From: Eremophila alpestris peregrina
Lineage: Eukaryota; Chordata; Aves; Passeriformes; Alaudidae
Assembly (NCBI GenBank): GCA_009792885.1
Contig: WMCF01000110.1
Coordinates: 1,590,565 to 1,654,564 of the forward strand
Length of the DNA: 64,000 nucleotides
Direction of reading: 5' to 3'
Below, piece by piece: positions 50,053 through 62,600 of the stretch. Made by a program: the position numbers and the translations under genes. Under the pieces are notes generated by a model. It was not told where the DNA came from, did not search any database, and saw nothing but the letters and a program-made list of their open reading frames with translations. The first letter of the stretch is position 1. Every line of letters starts with the position of its first letter.

Positions 50053-50856
50053 ATCACAGAATCACAGAATCACAGAATTTTTAGGTTGGAAGAGACCTTC
50101 AAGATCATTGAGTCCAACCCATGTTCTAACATCTCAACTAGATTATGGCACCAAGTCCCACATCCAGTCTTTTTTTAAACACATCCAGGGATGGTGACTC
50201 CACCACCTCCCTGGGCAGATGGTTCCAGTATTTGACCACTCTTTCCATTAAAAACTTCCTCCTTAAATCTAGCCTGTGTCTCCCTTGGCACAGCTTGAGA
50301 CTGTGTCCTCTTGTTCTGTCTGTTGTTGCCCAGAGAAACAGACCAACCCCCAGCTGACCACAACCACCCTTCAGGAAGTTGAAGAGAGTGATAAGGTCAC
50401 CTCTGAGTCTCCTTTTCTCCAGGCTAAACAACCCCAGTTCCCTCTTCATATGGCTTGTGTTCCAAGCCCCTCACCAGCCTCGTTGCTCTCCTCTGGACAC
50501 GTTCAAGCATCTCAACGTCCTTCCTAAACTGAGGGGCCCAGAACTGGACACAGTACTCAAGGTGTGGCCTCACCAGTGCCGAGTACAGGGGAAGAATGAC
50601 CTCCCTGTGCCTGCTGGCCACACCATTCCTGATACTGGCCAGGATGCCATTGGCCTCCTTGGCCCCCAGGGCACACTGCTGGCTCATGTTCAGCCGACTG
50701 CCAACCAGCACCCCCAGGTCCCTTTCCACCTGAGCACTGTCCAGCCACACCGTCCCCAGCCTATAACGCTGCAGGGGGTTATTGTGGCCAAAGTGCAGGA
50801 CTCGGCACTTGGACTTATTGAACTTCATCCCATTAGATTCTGACCATCCATCCAAT
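50053..50856 (-). mobile_element. CR1 LINE, 5' truncated, best preserved copy
   Basis: The 3' end shows three atcacaga octamers (50053-50078), the hallmark CR1 tail. Reading on the - strand, the first piece (50424-50855) encodes SKCRVLHFGH, ERDLGVLVGSRL, YSALVRPHLEYCVQFWAP and MLERVQRRATRLVRGLEH; the second (50138-50449) encodes RELGLFSLEKRRLRGDLITL and VVKYWNHLPREVVESPSLDV. These are the C-terminal part of the CR1 ORF2 reverse transcriptase protein. One frameshift near 50424-50450 separates them. The element lacks the endonuclease and most of the RT, so it cannot move by itself. Confidence 0.96.
50424..50855 (-). pseudogene. CR1 ORF2 C-terminal remnant
   Basis: About 143 codons of the CR1 ORF2 protein, downstream of the RT catalytic domain. 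Continues after a frameshift in the frame at 50138-50449. It is the best preserved CR1 coding piece in the window and lacks a promoter and start. Confidence 0.9.
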
Positions 50857-53679
50857 TATGACTGTTTAATGTCTGCTGATACAAGGTACACCCATGTCTG
50901 CTCAGTAAATTTGTCTCTGGGGCCATAAAAATAGCTCTGTTGGACTCTGAGGTTGTTTCAGGTTTGTTGTTTGTTTGTGTTTTGGGGGGTTTTTTTTGTG
51001 TGAATTGATTTTTGTGTGAAGTGATTTCCAGGAACACACGAGGGCTGGAGAAAGCCTTGCTGCTAGTTGTGTTTCAGACTTTCCAGTTTGGGGAAGACAG
51101 TTCATGGCCATGTTGTTCCCTGCTTCACTTTGGTTTTCTTTCTTTGGTTTTCCAAAAGACATGCAATTTTTTGTGTTAATTTTCTTTTAATTGAACTGAT
51201 GGGAGCTTTGGCAATAAAGAAGGTATGTGGGCTCTATGATGAATGCTGGAAAATCAGTGTGTGGACAATTGTCCAGAGACATTATTTTTCTTAAGCTTTT
51301 GCCTTATTCAGGAAAGATTTCCAGGATATTGGTGTGACAAATAAAAATTGAGACAAAAATTACCAATAATACAAAGATACAGGTTTATATTATAACATGC
51401 AATTAAAATATGTAATGCAATTTGCAATTTTAATACTGGTAATACCAAATTAGTTGTGCTGTTGCTTATAAAGTAATAAAAATGTGAGTGCTTTTCTATG
51501 CATCAAGGGGATGGAAAGACACCCCATTGTTAATGTCTGTTTACACTGTTAATGTCTCTTGCTCTAGTGCCTGTCTTGACATATGACCAGTATATTCTGT
51601 AATGCCTGACTTTGATTAAAAACAAACATGCTTCTTAATGATAAATGAAAAGAAAATGTCATAGATAATTTTGAGTAGTTTTTGTGTGGTTGTACCTCAT
51701 TTTGATTCTTTCTTATTGAACTAAGTTATTACTGAAGTAAGCAGTGGATGCTGCTGACTGCCATCCTACACAAGCACAGTCTCTTTAACTTCATCTAAAG
51801 ATAGAGGTTATATTTATGCTTGGAGGTGATATAGTAATGTTTGTTTAGACTTTGTGATTGAATGAGAAGGAAGATGTTATTTATGCACACAAATTTGACT
51901 AAAGGAAAATATTTTTTCTCATGGGAAGGAGACTGAATATTCAGTCACTGATTTGGAAAACAAACAACTCAAAAGATCTTGATCTGTGCCTTTCATATAC
52001 ATCTAATGAAATATAGACAGAATTAACTACTTATGAAGGCACTCCATATGACACTTGGCTGCAGATTTTTCACTTTGAACAAGAGCCACTGGGCTGGAAA
52101 AGTTCACAGTGCCACAGGGGTGTGATGGTGATTGTGGGGAGCGAGACACAGTGACAGTCCCTCATGCTAACCTGCTGCAGAACAGCAGGACTCCTCCAGG
52201 ATTTCAGCAGGGGGCTACTCTGCTCTCCTACTCTTCTCTGCTCCAGTGCTCCTCCTTAAGGATTTCACTGAGAGCATATGCCTGCTGGATGTGAAGATGA
52301 CCGACTTGTTTTGATTGAGGAAAGCCAATAAAAGCAACCAAATTGATGCTGAATTAGGTCATACTGGTCTTTCCAGGAATTTGGACTCTGTTACCAATTC
52401 TTAGCAGTATCAGCAATGTCAGGGATAAATTTGTGTAAAGCATGTCATTCATGGTAGTAGATCTATGATTAAGTGTTTATATCTATGTTATTTTGAAATG
52501 TGTGAATCAAAATTATTTTAACCTACTTTTTCCAGCTAAAATATTAATAATACCACACAATGAATTTTTACTTTGAAGGAAACTATCCAACATCCACTAT
52601 ACCCATACTGAAACAGAAGCATTCAAACTTCCCACCTGCCTCAATCAGGCTTTTCAAGACATCCATCACTCTAGTAATTAGGATATTTCTTGTTTCCAAA
52701 CTGTACCTGCAACTGCCAATTAAAATGCAACTATTTAATCATGTTGCATAGAGCTATAATAATATTAGTCATTGCCTAATAACCTTTTGTAAGACACTAA
52801 GAAAGTAAAGTCTTGCCAAGAAGGCTATTTTACTTCCACAACGTAAATTAAAAATGATAATTGTAATGTGTACCTTCACTTCTTTTCTACCACACTGTGT
52901 AAAACAAAAGCCACGAAGCCAGAGATGGGTTAAGTATTTTAAAACAATTTGTAAATTGTAACTCAAGAGGCTGACTAGGCCTATTAATTAGTAAATCATT
53001 CATAATCTTGAAAATATTTAAATGCCCTTAATTTCAGTAAAATATGCCAAGTGGAACAATCTGATAATGTGACTGCTGCGTTCAAGACTGTAAAGGACAA
53101 TGTTCTTTTCAAGTGCTTCTGTAAATGTTTCAACATAAATTGATGAAAGTAATAATCAATTTCAATCATTTCACCAATGCTACATGTGCCATAAATTAGA
53201 GCTAACAAGAAGTCCTATATTTTTATCCATTAATAACTGATATTTTCATTAATATTCCCAAACTCATTGTGCTGAAGCCATTGCAGACATGATCGGAGCT
53301 TTCTTCTCTTTTCTTTGCTCTTGATTATCTGCTTTCTGGAAATGCTTCTTCCCTGCTTTATTCTCATTTTAGTAGTAGTCAGTGGTGGAAAATCACTCGG
53401 TCTGAACTACTATGGCTATGGGTGCTCACAAGAGGGCAGGGCACATTCTATGGAACAATGGCCCTGGTCAGAATAGAAAGGATTTAGAAAGGGCTGAGAT
53501 TTTTAAGGCATTTCTATGGAAATTTTATGTGATCCTCAAAGCACTTTATGTTTCTTCTGGCTCTCCTGGAATGGCTTAGGAGCCACTTCTTTATTTTCAC
53601 GTGTCATAAAGTGGTCCCTGTGATAGTTCAGGAGCTTGATGTTTGTGAGTTGCTCCAAAAAATAAAAACAACTCCCAAA
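50857..53679. other. Intergenic DNA without recognised features
   Basis: AT-rich. A T/G-rich stretch lies near 50965-51000. No gene or transposon was recognised. Confidence 0.55.
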
Positions 53680-54112
53680 TCATAGAATCATGGGTTCATA
53701 GAGTAATTTAGATGGTTAAAGACCTCTAAAGTAATTGAATCCAACCCTTGATCCAACATTGCCAAGTCCTCTGCTGACCCATGTCCCCAAATGCCACACG
53801 TGTTTAAAACACCTATAGGAACAGTGACTCCACCACTCCCCTGAGCAGCCTGTTCCAGGTTTACACTGTCCCCTGGTTACACCCTCTTTTCAGGTAATTG
53901 GAGAAAGAAAGACAAAAGGTCTCTATTAAGCTTTCCCCCAGGCTAAACAACCCCTGTTCCCTCAGTTTGCTCATCAGACTTGTGCTCCACACTCTTCTCC
54001 AGCTCTGTTGTCCTTCTCGGGACATGACTCAACCCCTCAATGTCTCTCTTGTAGTGAGGGGCCAAAACTGAGCCCAGGAATAGAGGTGTGGCCTCACCAC
54101 TGCTGAGTGCAA
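53680..54112 (-). mobile_element. CR1 LINE 3' fragment
   Basis: Starts tcatagaatcatgggttcat and holds gtgactccaccactcccctg, ggctaaacaacccctgttcc and agaggtgtggcctcaccact in the order expected for a minus-strand CR1. Several small indels; no intact frame. Confidence 0.92.
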
Positions 54113-54710
54113 AAGATTTATCGTTTTACAGTGCTAAGTACCTTAGTCAGCACAAGAACTAAACCTAGAATGGAAAGGAATCAGATTATCTGTGGCTGCG
54201 AAGCAGATTAAGTGTCTCCCACCCTTGAGAAGTCATTCTTGAGGAGGACCACATCACTAAGAGTGACCTTTTGGAGAAATGAACAGGGAGGTCTTAGTCT
54301 TAAGCACATGTGAACTAGAATCAGAATTTATTAACTGCAGCAAAAAGACTGATGCAGTGGCTGAGATGTGACTGGGCTCTGTTTGTGTAAACACCTGGGC
54401 TGATGCCACATGAAGGCTGGTATTCCAGCCCTAGGAAACTCCCAGTCAAGAATGAAACACTTAAAAGGAGGAAGTGCATAAAACAAAATATAAATACTTT
54501 ACAGGAATACTTACATTGTTTAGACATTTCAAGGAAAGAAAACAAAGCAAATACAAAACACAAGGAATAATAGCAACAATATTTCTGGAAAAAGTTGTTT
54601 CAGCCCATTGTTTATTTACTGCTTCCTTGCTATTCTAATTATCAACATGATGTGCAGCACTTATATATAAAAAATAAAAACTAAACCTGCACTCATGTAA
54701 TGAATAAGTG

Positions 54711-54765
54711 TCACAGAATATGCTGAGTTGGAAGGGACCCACAAGGATCATCGAGTCCAGCTAAG
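54711..54765 (-). mobile_element. CR1 LINE 3' end, very short
   Basis: tcacagaatatgctgagttg, then ggaagggacccacaaggatc and atcgagtccag: the last 55 bases or so of a CR1 3' end, minus orientation. The sequence that follows is not recognised. Confidence 0.75.
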
Positions 54766-55009
54766 GAGGAGCTTTCCAGTCAACTATTTGTCAGTTAGTC
54801 CTGTCATTGCACGCCTGGGCTGCTAAAAGCCTCAGAAATATCCTGGTCAGTGAAGCCTGTGGGTGTCAAATGATCTGTTGGAACCCTGGAAGCTAAAAAT
54901 TTTTGGTTTTCTGTGTTAAAAGGTGCTGACCCTCAAGCAAGCAGCACATTAGATCTGAGGCCTTGGAACAGGCTTCCAATATTGAGTAAGAGCACTGAGA
55001 TTATGGGGG

Positions 55010-55437
55010 TGTAGTTTGTAGAAGTGTGTGATCTCACAGGGTGAAAAACTTAGATTTAAGATTTTAGTACACAGTGATGTGTGTGAGCCAAGATGGAGGA
55101 CTCAAGGTGTTGTCTGAGTCCTTCTTTTCACATTCTTCTTCACCTCCTTCTGCATGGGTTTGGGTAGTTTTTGTGATTGGTTAGAAAAGTCTGCAAAGAG
55201 GACCACAAGTCCTCTTGGGACTTGGGTTTAAAGTGAAAATAATTTAGGTAGCATCTCATAATTGGATGATTTGTCCTTGAAAAGATGTGATAGAGATAGA
55301 GAAGGATCTCCATTTTGTGCTTAGTTAGCTAGTGTGCGGAACTCATGACTTGTGAGGCTGTAAAGTAGATAAGAATTAATAAACACCTGAGTCTTAAGAA
55401 GAAATTTGTGTCTCGTGCATTCAGTTCCTGGCTAACA
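55010..55437 (+). mobile_element. ERV LTR, plus orientation
   Basis: About 430 bases starting TGTAG and ending CTAACA. It has a gatctcacagggtgaaaaac start region, a T/C-rich middle (cttcttttcacattcttctt), the segment ccattttgtgcttagttagc, a poly(A) signal AATAAA at 55378-55383 and the U5-like tgtgtctcgtgcattcagtt. This order is that of an avian ERV LTR. No retroviral frame adjoins it, so it is probably solo. Family assignment is by resemblance only. Confidence 0.72.
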
Positions 55438-56558
55438 GCAAAGGTGAAAAAGAAGCCTAAACCCGGGCAATGATCCATCAGTGTGGCCACAGGATGCTTC
55501 AAAACTTGTTGACTGTCTGATCCAGACCCCTCACACAAGCAGGGAATAAAGTTTTGGGGGTCTGGGATGTTAAGGCAGTTTAACAAAACATCAAAATGTG
55601 CATCTGTCTGTGTGTGTGATTTCAAAAACATTCAATGCTAATCCACATTTATGAATATCAGCGGATGAATTAAAATGTTTTCATTAAAATTTAAAGTGAG
55701 TGAGAAGAAGATATCTCCTTGCCTCTGAAGACAGTTAAAAGACATAATTCACAACTCTATCCTAGTGCATTTTTTTTCTGGCTGCATTTGAAATTCAGCA
55801 GTATTTTGCTCTGTGAATTTGCAGGAAATAGGACATGTCAGGGAATTTATGTAAGAAGTCAGCTGCTGGAGATACATGGCCTCAAGAAGTGTTTTTGCAA
55901 GCTAGAAAGGAGTGATATGTGAGTTTGGAGAGCAATAGTCACAGAAAGAAAAAGAGAAAGAAGCTTAAAAAAGCATATGTAGTATCTTTTCATCTTGTTG
56001 GGCAGAGCCTTCAGTGAATCATGTTTTTTTCGTACTTCTAAAAGAATGTGTATTTTTCCAACATCAGACGCAATATAAAAATCCAGAATTAAAAAAAAAA
56101 AAAAAAGTTAAAAAGAAAAGGTCCAGCTTCAGACACATCTTGTTTGTTTCTTCAGGTACATGGCTTATTTATCTTTCTTTCAGAAGAAAACTATCAATTT
56201 ATATAAATTTCTGATGACTTGGTTAATTGGACATGGTAGGAAAGAACATCTCCTTCCAGCTGAGGGTGCCATGAGAGGAATAAAATTTAATTTTGCTTGA
56301 GCTAGAAATTGGAATTTTGTTATTATTTTGACTCTTGAGACAATTTCTCTACTGGAGGAAGATATCTGAAGAACTCAGCTAGGCTTACTAGATAAATTAA
56401 AAACAAGTCTTAAGAAAGTTGTAAACTCAACTAACATAAAATTTTGTGTCTTAAAATTTAATGTCCTGCCATATGGATGATGCAAAAGACTTCCATGTTT
56501 AACCACATAGTAGGTTTGATCCAAAAGGACAACAGAGGAATTCAACCTCTGAGGATGT
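55438..56558. other. Intergenic DNA after the LTR
   Basis: No gene or repeat recognised except a poly(A) run at about 56089-56107. Confidence 0.5.
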
Positions 56559-56642
56559 CCCTGCTCATTAGAGGGCTGTTGGACAAGATGACTTTTACAG
56601 GTCCCTTCCAACCCAAACTAGCCTAGGATTCTGTGATTCTGT
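56559..56642 (+). mobile_element. CR1 LINE 3' end fragment
   Basis: Holds ccctgctcattagagggctg, ttggacaagatgacttttac, aggtcccttccaacccaaac and ends tctgtgattctgtc. This is the final 85 bases of CR1 on the + strand. Confidence 0.92.
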
Positions 56643-57034
56643 CTTTGTTTGTGTTGATATATTTGATTCTTGCTTTAAAATAAGGAAAGAAAGAAAATTT
56701 CAGCTACTTAAAACTGTTCATTTGAGGATTCTTTGTGTGGTTTTCCCCCCTGCACTGTCCCATACTTTTTGTTACATAAATGGATATTAAATGAGGACAC
56801 GATGACAGTTTTCCTTCTTAGCCTTGGATGGTGGGCTCCAGTACAGTGCTTTTGGTGAGATCTTACCACAACAAAATTATTCTTACTTTCTGATAGCTGT
56901 GTAGGAACTGTTATGCTCTAATGGTAAGTTTACGCTTCTACCTACCTATTCAGCTTTAGAACAAATGAATTGAAATTTTAATAGAGTTTTTGGGATTTTA
57001 AAACATTCCTATATTGAATACAGTGTGTTAATGT

Positions 57035-57131
57035 AAAAATACACATACGCATATGCTTATGCATATACACATACACACATACAGATATGCATGTGCATAG
57101 ATATATACATATATATTTACATAGATATGTA
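57035..57131. repeat. Alternating purine-pyrimidine CA/TA-rich region
   Basis: A mixture of ACAT, ATAC, GCAT and TATA words, largely alternating purine and pyrimidine. It is a degenerate microsatellite with Z-DNA-like composition. Confidence 0.75.
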
Positions 57132-59343
57132 CTGACATTGCTTCCCAGCTTTGACACAGCTGATGGGCACACAGTGTGTGTGTTTTTAAATTATTGTATT
57201 ACATTTAAAAAATTACTCAAGCACTAGGAATATAATTTTTAGTCTAGTTGAAATCACAGACCAAGGATGTTTTGAACTTCATTTTAAAACATAAAAAAAA
57301 AAGAGTTCAATAAACATTAAGGAATCTTCAAGAATTATTTTTATTACTGCAGGAAATTAGTTCATAGACCGGAAATAATCACTCAGTCAAGCACAAGACC
57401 ACTAAAAGTCAAATTAATAAGTTGCTCCTGAGTCAGTGTCTCCCTTTCTTCTTTTTTGGGGGGGGGACAAATGAGATGCATTACTCTGAGTTGCATCGAA
57501 TAGCTTAATTTTTAAGGTTAACTGCACATGCATGTTCAATAGTGCATGTGTAGTAGTAGATCTTGGGGCAGCAGGACATAACTTACTGTGGCTGAGTAAA
57601 GAATTGTGCAAGACTTCAGGGACTGATCTCAGCCAACAGAAGAGTTTTGTTAAATACTTAAATAGGAGTAAAGTCTTCCTTAAACATGGTTATTGTGGCA
57701 TTGCAGATAAATTTCACATTACAGATGGTCAAATGATTGCTAACATGACATTCTTCAAACAGCTGAAAGGGGACCCTCATTTTGTTAATATATGCATGGA
57801 ATATATTTGTGATACTCAGGCTACTAAACCTGAGTATTGTTTTCTCAAGCAGAAAGATTTGTTATATTTAAAAGAAAAAAAACCAACAAATACTATGTCA
57901 GTATTAGTGTTTTTATAAATTTAAAATGAATTAATTTTTATTTGATAATTGCACTCCCACAGATAACAAGCCATAGCCAAATGTTGATGAAGAATCCTCA
58001 GATTAAAATGTTCTCGTCTGCTGAGCACTTATGAATAGCACACACTTACGGAGAGTGAAGGAACAGCCTCTTATGAAGGGATCTCTGCTCACATGGGCTT
58101 TTTGTAGACCTCGGAGTACCACAACAATTTTTGTCACATATCAGGGAAGCTAGTTATTCTAGAACAAAAATTTATTACCTAAAACTAAACATCTTCATTT
58201 AAAATATTGTTACTGTGTGGTGTGAATGAAAGCGGTGTTTTCTCAGTTTTGTAAACTTCAATTAGTTATCAGAGACAAGCTGAACTTGTACAGAAGCAGT
58301 TTCAGCTTATGCCACAAGCAGATATGTAAGATGTGAAGTGTTTTGGGATCCAGTGTCCCAGGACATTCAGTATTTGTGCAGTTCAAGGGCTGAGAGACTG
58401 TTGTAGATCTTTGGTGTGTTGTGGAAGAGAAAGAACAGCTGAAAACCTTTCTTTAGGCAAGCCTTTTGCCTTCCCATGGGAAAAATTTCTGATAGAATTT
58501 ATGGGAGGGGGTAGAAAACGATTTTTAGAAATGTATTATAGAGTATCCAAAAAGAAAAGACTGTGCACAGGGTCACTCTGTGGGGTACATGTTAAGAACA
58601 GATACCATGTGTTAAGATTTTGAACATAATATGTGTTTACAGGTGAAGCTGTTAAGAATTCATCTGCAATTTTTTCTTTCAGAACTAGTCCATGTGAAAT
58701 ATATCACGAATTCACTACATACTTGTACAGTAGCAATGCTTATAACCTTGGAAGAAATCTGTGAGGGATACTGTTGTGAGACAACATCTCTGGTATTAAC
58801 ATGGACACAGCCAAACTGCAATATTTCAGTACAATCTGAAAGGATTTTCCAGAGTGCTCAGTGATCTGTAGACTCACAGTAGCATTCAATGCTATATGGA
58901 TATCTTTTGGCATGAGTTAAGACGCTCAAAATGTCACACAAGAGTGCCTTAAGCATTTTAATATTCCTTGTGAAACCACTGGCTGCGTTTCAAAATCTGT
59001 AAGATCTGGTGGTGGTGCCCTCAGCCAGAGCATGAGCCTGTGAACTTTTATTGTAGCTTTTTGTTGCTTTCAGCAAGGAAACATGAGTCTCAGTGGGTGG
59101 CTTCTGCTTGGTGACAGCTCATCTCGGCTGATCATGAACTCCTCCTTCTGACCATGTTTTTCTTCTTGGGCTCTACCAGTAGGTTGGTGATAGCATGGTA
59201 TTTTGGTGGTTTTGGTCTCTCAGTCTTTCCATTTGCCATCCTGCTGAAGAAAGATATTTGTCAGCTGCAGCCTTAAAGAGCAAACTGAAAAAATCTGACT
59301 GAAGAATGCTCTGTCTTTGGGCAAGATTCAGAAACCTCTTAGT
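57132..59343. other. Intergenic DNA with an unassigned open frame
   Basis: Includes a 128-codon + strand frame at 57532-57918 and shorter ones at 58333-58623 and 58631-58864. None shows a recognised domain. A run of nine G lies near 57459. Confidence 0.5.
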
Positions 59344-59615
59344 CATATAATCCCAGAATGGTTTGGATTTTGAAGGGACCTTAAAGATCTTCCAGTTTCA
59401 ATCCCTTGCTGTGGGCAAGGATAAGTCCCTTTAGACCAGGTTGCTCAAAGCCGCATCTGACCCGGCCTTGAGCACTTCCACCAGAGATGGAGCATCCACA
59501 ACTTCTCTGGTCCAGTGCCAAACACCCTCACAGTCAAGACTTTCATTCTAATGTATAATTTAAATATCTCCTCTTTTAGTTTAAAATTTTTTCCTCTTGT
59601 TCCATTACTAACTTC
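59344..59615 (-). mobile_element. CR1 LINE 3' fragment
   Basis: Starts tcatataatcccagaatggt and runs through gaagggaccttaaagatctt, ccttgctgtgggcaaggata, gcatccacaacttctctggt and attccctct-like cctcttgttccattacta. It is a diverged minus-strand CR1 3' end. Confidence 0.9.
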
Positions 59616-62600
59616 CCACATAAAATGTCATTCTCATTTTTTTACGCAAAAAGGATGGCTATTTAATTATTTATATGTCTCTCTATTATTATTACTTTTA
59701 TTTGTTTGCACCACCACCCCACCCCACACCCCTCCACTTTCCCTGGAAATCTGGAGTCCATTCAGTGGTCTGAGACAGCCCTTTCCTGCCTCCTGTGCCA
59801 GGCTTCCTCCAAAGGCAGCATATCCGTGGTCTGGTCCCACTGCAGAGAGGGTGTCAGTGAGGCGTTCACTCTCTGGAGCAACCCCTTGTTTGAGCTAGGT
59901 TCAGGGGAAAGCTGACAAGTTCGGAGCCCTGCCAGCCACGCACCTGCACTCAGTCTGTGCAGGATCAGGTGGATCAGATCAGCAATCTGTGACAACGCTG
60001 GGCTGAACTTCATGGTGACACGAGGTCCTGCAAAAAGCTGCATCTGGGAACGTGGTGCCGAGCACTGCTGTTGGCACTGTGGGAATCAGAGAAGGAACAA
60101 TGCAAAGTGGCATCCTCTGGGACAAAGCTGTGCCACCTATGTGCAAAATGCAGAAGTGAATTGGCTGGAGTGGTGGTATCTATTACATTTGGAATTACAC
60201 TTCCCTGGGGCTGCAGAGGCTGGTAGTTTGCACAGGCAACCCTTTGAGATTGGGCTACAATTTTACATGCAGATTTAACATCTTTACTGATGAATGGAAT
60301 GAGGAGAAGATATGGGGAAATTCTTTAGAAAATATGCACCTGTCCTTGGTTTTGTTGTTGCTGTTCTTAAAGCCTGAGAAAATGATTTTAAGTGCTCTGT
60401 GAGGTTTGCTGAAGAATGTGAATTTTTTGAAACTGTTCATGCATTGTCACTCCCCAGTGAGTTCCCAATGGCACAATTGCTCTCTTGTTTCTTTGCACCC
60501 GTTGTTTACACCTAATTGGTGTCTACTGTGATATGGATAACTTCTATGGAGCCTTCAGACAGTGTCAAAACAGATTTCTGTCTCTAAATATATACTGAGA
60601 TGATGGCTTCTATTCTGCTGTAGGCAGGAGGAAGTTGAGCAGACAGAGGTCTTGTTCACAAATCTTTTGAGGCTTTTTGTTTATGTTTGGAGAAACATTC
60701 AGTCCGGTCCCTCAGCAGACAGCAGTGCTGAGTCACACACTCTGTTACTGCTGCATATCAGTCTGGTGCTTGACTAAAGAAATGGACAGTCCTTCCTCCT
60801 TATTTCTTTTATTTGGTATCAATGGCAAAACAAAACTCGATTTCCATGCAAGGACAGGATCTTCTTTTCTTCTGCATTTTCCTATATCTGCTACATTTTT
60901 TCCCCCCCTAACATTAGGGAAGGGTTAGTTTTGGTTAGTTTTGCACAATTTCTTCCCCAAAACAGTCTTCAGTAATGTGGGAAGATACTGCCATGATGGA
61001 GATAAGGACAGACCAAGGCTGTTTAGTTCCATTTGTGGGACTAAACAGGGTTTAGTCCCATGTGTGGTTTTAAAATCATCAGATGAAATTGTGGACATAT
61101 ATATTCTATTATTTTTCACCCTAAATGGGATTGTGCCACAGAATCATAAACTGCTATCAGATCTTGGGATTAATAACTTGATATTGGATTTTATATCAAG
61201 ATAGAGTTCTGATAAACACATCTACGCTTTGATTTAGGGAAAGATTTTGCTATTAAATGTCACACTTTAACAGAAGTTACATATGACAATCCAGCTTTCA
61301 AATTTTCTTCTCTGTAACCAATTTTTGAAACAAGCCTCAACTCCCTTTTAACTTTTGGAGAAAAAACAAGGTCAAAAAATTTCTTCAGCATCACAAAACA
61401 ATAGGAGTTAAATTTTATTCTCAGTTTTTAAGGTATTCCGCTGAAATAACAGTTGAAGTTGTGTTGCATTTTTCCCAGATTGCAGAGTAAATCTGTCCCC
61501 AGGAGTTTAGAACATGCTTATTTCTTTGAAATGGCTAAAACTGTCAGTGTGGTTTTGGGTTTGGTATTTTTTGTGATTTTTTTCTTTATTTTTTCTCTTT
61601 TTTAGATGTAGGGAGAGAGTGAGGTGGGGGCAGGTCCTTGGTGGGATTTTTTTTGTTGGTTTTGGAGTTTCTTTTGTATTTTTTTTTAGTGACCAGGGAA
61701 GGAGATAGGAGAAAAAAAGAATGGATTAATCAAGAAATGAGTGCATAGAAAATATGCACTGACTAAACCTGTTTTGCCTTTATTTAAACAGCTTCAATAG
61801 ATGGCAACCCTCCCCTTAATCAGCAATAACACATTCTTTTAAGTGTCTGCCAACCCCTCATCTTGGCCAGGGCATTTTACTTGGAGATTGAATTAGGAAT
61901 CTGTTTTTCAAAATGTCTGTTATAACAGACTTATCCCCTCCTGCTTTTGCTGAGCATGGAACAGTCACTGTCTAGCCTCTCTCCAACCTGGGTGAGTCTG
62001 GAAATCTATTAACCCTTTAGCTTAACCCTCAGGGTGGCATCCTGCTCAACATGAACTGAGTTAGCCTGTGCTCTCCCAAATGACTAATGGATAAAGCTCT
62101 GGAAAACTTCACAGGGAACAGTTGTCACCCACTTGGTACAGAAGTTAATTTTAGCCCTTTTCTTAATCTGACTGCCCAAATTATTTTGATGAAAATGAAA
62201 TAACAAGCTTACCATGTGGTGCTGCTCCACAAGCAATGCATTTTGTTAATTTTCATTGTTGGCCATAATATTTTCTGTCCCTGATTCACCTTTCATATTA
62301 TGCAGATTTAATACTTTAGAAATGCCAAGGATGATCAAGAAAGTTAAGGAAGAATTTTTTTTTCCTTGATCAAAACTAAAAAATCTAAATTTGAATGCTA
62401 TATTAATCTTAGATATTAGGCAGCATTTAGAGTAGAAATCTGAATATCTTTACCACCAGTATATGATAAATTTATTTTCACACCTTTTCCAAACATACTC
62501 TAAACTCATTTGGGTTTGTTAATTTTTCTAAGAAGGTAGTTAGTAGAGGATATTCTGGAATTACTGCTGCAAGTTTAGAGATGGTCAACCTACCCAGAGA

